A stretch of 64,000 nt of DNA. Source: Shewanella acanthi. Its GTDB lineage: Bacteria > Pseudomonadota > Gammaproteobacteria > Enterobacterales > Shewanellaceae. Each line of letters begins with the position of its first letter. Position 1 is the first letter of the stretch. The stretch spans positions 2,046,001 to 2,110,000 of the forward strand of contig NZ_CP080413.1 of assembly GCF_019457475.1 (NCBI RefSeq), read 5' to 3'. The notes beneath the pieces were generated by a model. That model saw only the letters and a program-made list of their open reading frames with translations. It was not told the DNA's origin and searched no databases. Positions 58,295 to 64,000 of this stretch are shown here, piece by piece. Made by a program: the position numbers and the translations under genes.

Positions 58295-58937
58295 ATATAT
58301 CTCTTTTCTTCCCTATGAGCTTAACATTGTATTATCCACACTGCTAATAAACCCAAACAGTAGTGAGTGAGGTATTTGGGTGAAGCGAAAAAATAATTCA
58401 ACTATCCCAAGAAGTTAGCATTGGACTTAGTGGGCTTTCAATATTTTTATCCTGAAAAGCAGGACTTTACATTCGTAGAAGCATTTTGACGTGATTAATA
58501 AGATTTAAGCGAAAGACTAATGCTTCCATAAAATTGCATAGATTTCCAAGCAAAAATCGATACCTTTATAGGCTCGATTTTAAGCAATTTTATACGTTTT
58601 TCACAATAACAGTGTTTATGCAGAGGGTTGATATTTGGGTATTTTATTTTCAAACAATATGTGTACTCGGAGCCCGTGTAGAATGTTCAAAGGATCCTTT
58701 GTTTTATAATGTCGATACCATTTGAACTTTCCTATTACTTAGGAAATACAGTAAGGTGTAACAAGAGTTTGTTTCCTTTGACCAAAACCAGCGTAAATCA
58801 GCTTCTTAGAAAACGTAGAGAGGGTTCGACTCCCTCGCTATATTTGCATTTACGTAACTTAATTCAAATCAATAAAAAAGCCTGAGCATGGCTCAGGCTT
58901 TTGAAATCACTAACAACGATGAGTCATTCGGAATTAA
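58295..58937. other. AT-rich spacer with tRNA T-arm-like fragment
   Basis: No supported gene; a 63-codon plus-strand frame at 58534-58725 looks spurious. GAGGG-TTCGACT-CCCTC at 58820-58836 has the exact geometry of a tRNA T-arm (5-bp stem, 7-base loop of TTCRANY type), but no acceptor stem, anticodon arm or CCA is present. It may be the remnant of a tRNA-derived attachment site. Confidence 0.45.
58876..58902 (-). terminator. terminator of fadH
   Basis: AAAAGCCTGAGC / GCTCAGGCTTTT with an ATG loop, 36 bases past the fadH stop. Confidence 0.93.
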
Positions 58938-60956
<2,019 letters not shown>

Positions 60957-61121
60957 TCAAACGTCCTTTTTAAACAGTTGATTGAAATTAGCATACCTCG
61001 AGTGCTGTATAAGCTCAACTGTTACCGGAGGGCGAAAAGTTAAAAAAGCTTACAATTGTATTTCGCCTGTACCGATAATTTCGGTTAGCATGGGCGGATT
61101 GAATTAGTAAAGGAGTGGCTA

Positions 61122-62966
61122 ATGTCGGCTAACCCATCGTTTTTTAAGAGAATATGTTTGTTCATTTGGAATGTCGTTAACGGCATACGCAAACTTATCC
61201 TCAACCTTATCTTCTTCGGCCTACTGGTCTTACTAGTGATTGGTATTGGCAGCAATGAGCAATTCCAAGTCGAACAGAACTCAGCTTTAGTGCTTGATTT
61301 AGCAGGCTCGATCGTCGATCAGAAACAGCAAGTTGACCCACTAGATGCACTCCTTAAGCAAGGAAAAGGCGCTGATGGCGAAGGGGAAATCCTGCTAGCC
61401 GATATTATTTATGTAATAGATAACGCCGCTCAAGATAAACGTATTAACTCGATTGTGCTCGATTTAGCGCAGCTGCAACGTGCTGGTATTAGCAAACTAC
61501 AATCTATCGGTGATGCCCTTAATCGCTTTAAAGAAAGCGGTAAAAAAGTGGTGGCGATCGGTAATTACTATGAACAAAACCAGTATTTTTTGGCCAGTTT
61601 CGCTGACACCATCTACTTAAACCCGCAGGGTAGCGTCTCACTCGATGGTTTAAGCATGTACAATCAGTACTTCAAATCCGCCCTCGAAAAACTCAAAATC
61701 AAAGCGCATATCTTCCGCGTCGGCACCTTTAAGTCGGCCGTTGAACCGTATATGCGTGATGATATGTCTGATGCCGCAAGGGAAGCGGGTCAAGAGTTAC
61801 TCGATGACGTGTGGCAAAGTTACACGCAAACGGTCGCGGCTAACCGTAATATTGATGCTCATTCTTTGGTACTCGATGCCCCCGCCTATCTTGCAGAATT
61901 AGATAAGGCTCAAGGCGATTCGGCCACCATGGCGATGAATATGAAGTGGGTCGATGCCTTGGCGACCGATGAAGACTTCCGTAAAACCATGCTCGATGCT
62001 GTAGGTAAAGCCAGCAAAGGCGACTCGTTCAAGCAGGTCGATTTTTACAACTACTTGACACTTGTAAGCCCGTTACCGAATTTGACTGAACAAGATACGG
62101 TTGGTGTCATCGTTGCCAGCGGCACGATTTTGAATGGTTCACAACCTGCTGGCCAAATTGGTGGCGAAAGTACAGCCGAGCTATTACGTAAAGCACGCTT
62201 TGATAAACAGGTTAAAGCAGTTGTCATGCGTGTAGACAGTCCTGGCGGCAGCGCCTTTGCCTCCGAGCAAATTCGTCAAGAACTCCTCGCCCTAAAAGCA
62301 GCGGGTAAGCCTGTCGTTGTCAGTATGGGAAGCCTTGCCGCATCGGGGGGATACTGGATTTCGGCCAGTGCCGATTATATCTATGCAACGCCAACAACGC
62401 TCACCGGCTCTATCGGTATCTTCGGTATGATTACTACCTTTGAAGATTCGCTATCAAGTCTTGGGATCCATACCGATGGTGTGGCGACATCCGATTGGGC
62501 CGGCTTGTCGGTCACACGTACCCTCTCCCCACAAGTCGAAGCCGTTATCCAGCGCCATATCGAGCGCGGTTATTTAGACTTTATTTCCTTGGTCGCCAAG
62601 GAGCGTAAAATGAGTCTAGAAGAAGTCGACAATATTGCTCAAGGACATGTGTGGAGCGGTAAAAAAGCCTTAGAGCTTGGCCTTGTGGATGAATTAGGCG
62701 ATATCGATGACGCCATTGGGAAAGCAGCTGAACTTGCCAAGTTAGATAATTTCGATACCCGCGTTATCCAACAGGAACTGACCCCTGAGCAGTTATTTGT
62801 ACAGGAGATGTTTGCCTCGGTATCGAGCTATCTGCCTGCCTCAATCGGCCAATCCAGTGTATTGGAGCAACTGTTAAAGCAATGGACAGGAAACTTAAAA
62901 ACCTTAGCCTCCTTTAACGATCCTAACCATGTGTATGTGTACTGTGAGCATTGTTTAATTAACTAG
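61122..62966 (+). CDS. sppA: signal peptide peptidase SppA, 67K type
   Basis: An inner-membrane serine protease that degrades cleaved signal peptides, 614 residues, the double-domain form. One transmembrane anchor lies at residues about 24-44. The catalytic lysine is in R-V-G-T-F-K-S-A-V-E-P-Y in the first half, and the serine in M-G-S-L-A-A-S-G-G-Y-W in the second, as in E. coli SppA. The motif D-S-P-G-G-S-A-F-A-S-E forms the oxyanion region. AAAGGAG sits upstream of the ATG. Confidence 0.97.
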   Translation: MSANPSFFKRICLFIWNVVNGIRKLILNLIFFGLLVLLVIGIGSNEQFQVEQNSALVLDLAGSIVDQKQQVDPLDALLKQGKGADGEGEILLADIIYVIDNAAQDKRINSIVLDLAQLQRAGISKLQSIGDALNRFKESGKKVVAIGNYYEQNQYFLASFADTIYLNPQGSVSLDGLSMYNQYFKSALEKLKIKAHIFRVGTFKSAVEPYMRDDMSDAAREAGQELLDDVWQSYTQTVAANRNIDAHSLVLDAPAYLAELDKAQGDSATMAMNMKWVDALATDEDFRKTMLDAVGKASKGDSFKQVDFYNYLTLVSPLPNLTEQDTVGVIVASGTILNGSQPAGQIGGESTAELLRKARFDKQVKAVVMRVDSPGGSAFASEQIRQELLALKAAGKPVVVSMGSLAASGGYWISASADYIYATPTTLTGSIGIFGMITTFEDSLSSLGIHTDGVATSDWAGLSVTRTLSPQVEAVIQRHIERGYLDFISLVAKERKMSLEEVDNIAQGHVWSGKKALELGLVDELGDIDDAIGKAAELAKLDNFDTRVIQQELTPEQLFVQEMFASVSSYLPASIGQSSVLEQLLKQWTGNLKTLASFNDPNHVYVYCEHCLIN

Positions 62967-63039
62967 CTCACTAACGTGAAGCGATGAGATGTATACTCAA
63001 TCACTTTAGTACCGAAATAGTTACATCCCATCCCATTGT

Positions 63040-63066
63040 AAAAGCCCGAGTTCTCGGGCTTTTTTA
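63040..63066 (+). terminator. terminator of sppA
   Basis: AAAAGCCCGAG / CTCGGGCTTTT with an 11-bp stem, tight loop and T-run, 75 bases past the stop. Confidence 0.92.
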
Positions 63067-63117
63067 TTGGGTTTGTTACTGCGAAATCGTATAATAAGCC
63101 CACTTGCAGCAACACTC

Positions 63118-64000
63118 ATGACAATAATGACTAAACGCTCTATTTATGTTGCCTATACGGGCGGTACTATCGGCATGCAAAAAACCGATAATGGTTTTGC
63201 CCCCGTCGCCGGATTTTTAACCCAGTGCGTGCAATCCATGCCTGAGTTCTACCACGCTGAAATGCCACACTTTGTCATTCACGAATACTGTCCGTTGATA
63301 GACTCATCCAACATGGCGCCGACCGATTGGCAGATGATTGCCGATGATATCAAAGCCAATTACGACAAATACGACGGTTTTGTGATTCTCCACGGCACAG
63401 ACACTATGGCCTACACCGCCTCTGCCCTGTCGTTTATGTTGCAAGGCCTGTCTAAACCTGTGATTGTGACCGGCTCGCAAATTCCATTAGCCCAGTTACG
63501 CTCAGACGGCCAAACGAATCTATTGAATTCACTCTACATTGCGGCAAATTATCCAGTTGCTGAGGTGTGTTTATTCTTTAATAACAAACTGTTTCGTGGT
63601 AATCGCTCGACTAAAGCCCATGCAGACGGTTTCGATGCCTTTGCGTCACCCAACTTTCCGCTACTGCTCGAGGCGGGTATTAAAATTAACCTACGTGCTG
63701 GCAAGATTGCCGTACCCTCGAACAAACCGCTAGAAGTGGTGAATATCAGCCCGCAGCCTGTGGGTGTAGTAACGCTTTACCCTGGGATCTCAACCCAAAT
63801 TTTTGAGAACATTCTGCAGCAGCCCGTTAAAGCGCTTATTTTATTAACCTTTGGCGTGGGGAATGCGCCGCAGGATCCTGAGTTACTGAACACCCTTAAA
63901 CAGGCGGATGAGCGCGGCATCGTGCTAGTCAACCTTACCCAGTGCTTCCAAGGCAAGGTGAATATGGGCGGCTATGCGACCGGTAATGCGCTGGCCCGTG
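63118..64000 (+). CDS. ansA: type I (cytoplasmic) L-asparaginase, 3' end beyond the window
   Basis: Hydrolyses asparagine to aspartate and ammonia in the cytoplasm. About 294 codons are visible before the window ends; E. coli AnsA has 338. The first active-site threonine lies in Y-T-G-G-T-I-G-M and the second in H-G-T-D-T-M-A-Y-T. No signal peptide is present, which separates it from periplasmic type II enzymes. ATG 63118 and the in-frame ATG 63127 (M-T-K-R-S-I-Y) are both possible; the second matches E. coli better. Confidence 0.96.
   Translation, partial: MTIMTKRSIYVAYTGGTIGMQKTDNGFAPVAGFLTQCVQSMPEFYHAEMPHFVIHEYCPLIDSSNMAPTDWQMIADDIKANYDKYDGFVILHGTDTMAYTASALSFMLQGLSKPVIVTGSQIPLAQLRSDGQTNLLNSLYIAANYPVAEVCLFFNNKLFRGNRSTKAHADGFDAFASPNFPLLLEAGIKINLRAGKIAVPSNKPLEVVNISPQPVGVVTLYPGISTQIFENILQQPVKALILLTFGVGNAPQDPELLNTLKQADERGIVLVNLTQCFQGKVNMGGYATGNALAR

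Noticed and set aside
58534..58725. A 63-codon plus-strand frame near the T-arm fragment
   Set aside because: No start signals and a composition typical of chance translation of AT-rich DNA.
58780..58860. A complete tRNA gene
   Set aside because: Only the T-arm is present; no acceptor pairing, D-arm, anticodon arm or CCA could be built.

Overview
The window looks like a chromosomal segment of a gamma-proteobacterium, most likely Shewanella. The basis is the housekeeping order aroA, cmk, rpsA, ihfB, lapA, lapB, pyrF beside aspC, serC, gyrA, ubiG, nrdA, nrdB, yfaE, together with fadH, sppA and ansA and moderate GC with AT-rich spacers. The genus is an inference from gene order and protein character; no search was run.

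Positions 1-8.8 kb are accessory. A Tn7-like transposition module (tnsA, tnsB, tnsC, tniQ; about 1.17-6.07 kb) is followed by an array of TnsB-site-like repeats and a long inverted repeat (6.28-6.46 kb). tnsB and tnsC are each split over two frames, at an A7 and a T9 homopolymer. The TnsC Walker A lysine is isoleucine and the expected TnsA nuclease lysine is histidine, so the module is either decayed or depends on slippage. A umuDC-like operon follows; its umuD has no normal start and no cleavage arm.

Positions 8.8-23.4 kb are mostly lineage-specific. One gene encodes a secreted lipoprotein of about 2,713 residues with Ig-like modules, about fifteen calcium-binding thrombospondin type-3 motifs, a region resembling the pore domain of anthrax protective antigen-type toxins, a repeated Gly-Asp-Asp motif and a PA14-like domain. 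Next come an AlkD-like repair protein, a maltose-O-acetyltransferase-like enzyme with a 15-bp tandem repeat upstream, a secreted sorbosone-dehydrogenase-like beta-propeller, an unknown protein, and a tyrosine recombinase preceded by a perfect 32-bp loxP-like palindrome.

Positions 23.4-38.3 kb carry a three-gene RND efflux operon, a DTW-domain tRNA modification enzyme, pssA, a DUF1904 protein, dacB (PBP4), and a fatty-acid oxidation pair (acyl-CoA dehydrogenase and a dienoyl-CoA-reductase-type SDR) around a DUF2058 gene.

Positions 38.3-57.1 kb are core: pyrF-lapB-lapA-ihfB-rpsA-cmk-aroA on the minus strand, aspC on the plus strand, serC and gyrA on the minus strand, then ubiG-gph and nrdA-nrdB-yfaE on the plus strand. 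Two NrdR-like boxes 31 bp apart lie upstream of nrdA. A small insertion at 57.5-58.9 kb holds two overlapping unknown membrane-protein genes and an isolated tRNA T-arm-like hairpin. The window closes with fadH, sppA and the 5' part of ansA. Many gene ends carry clear hairpin terminators.
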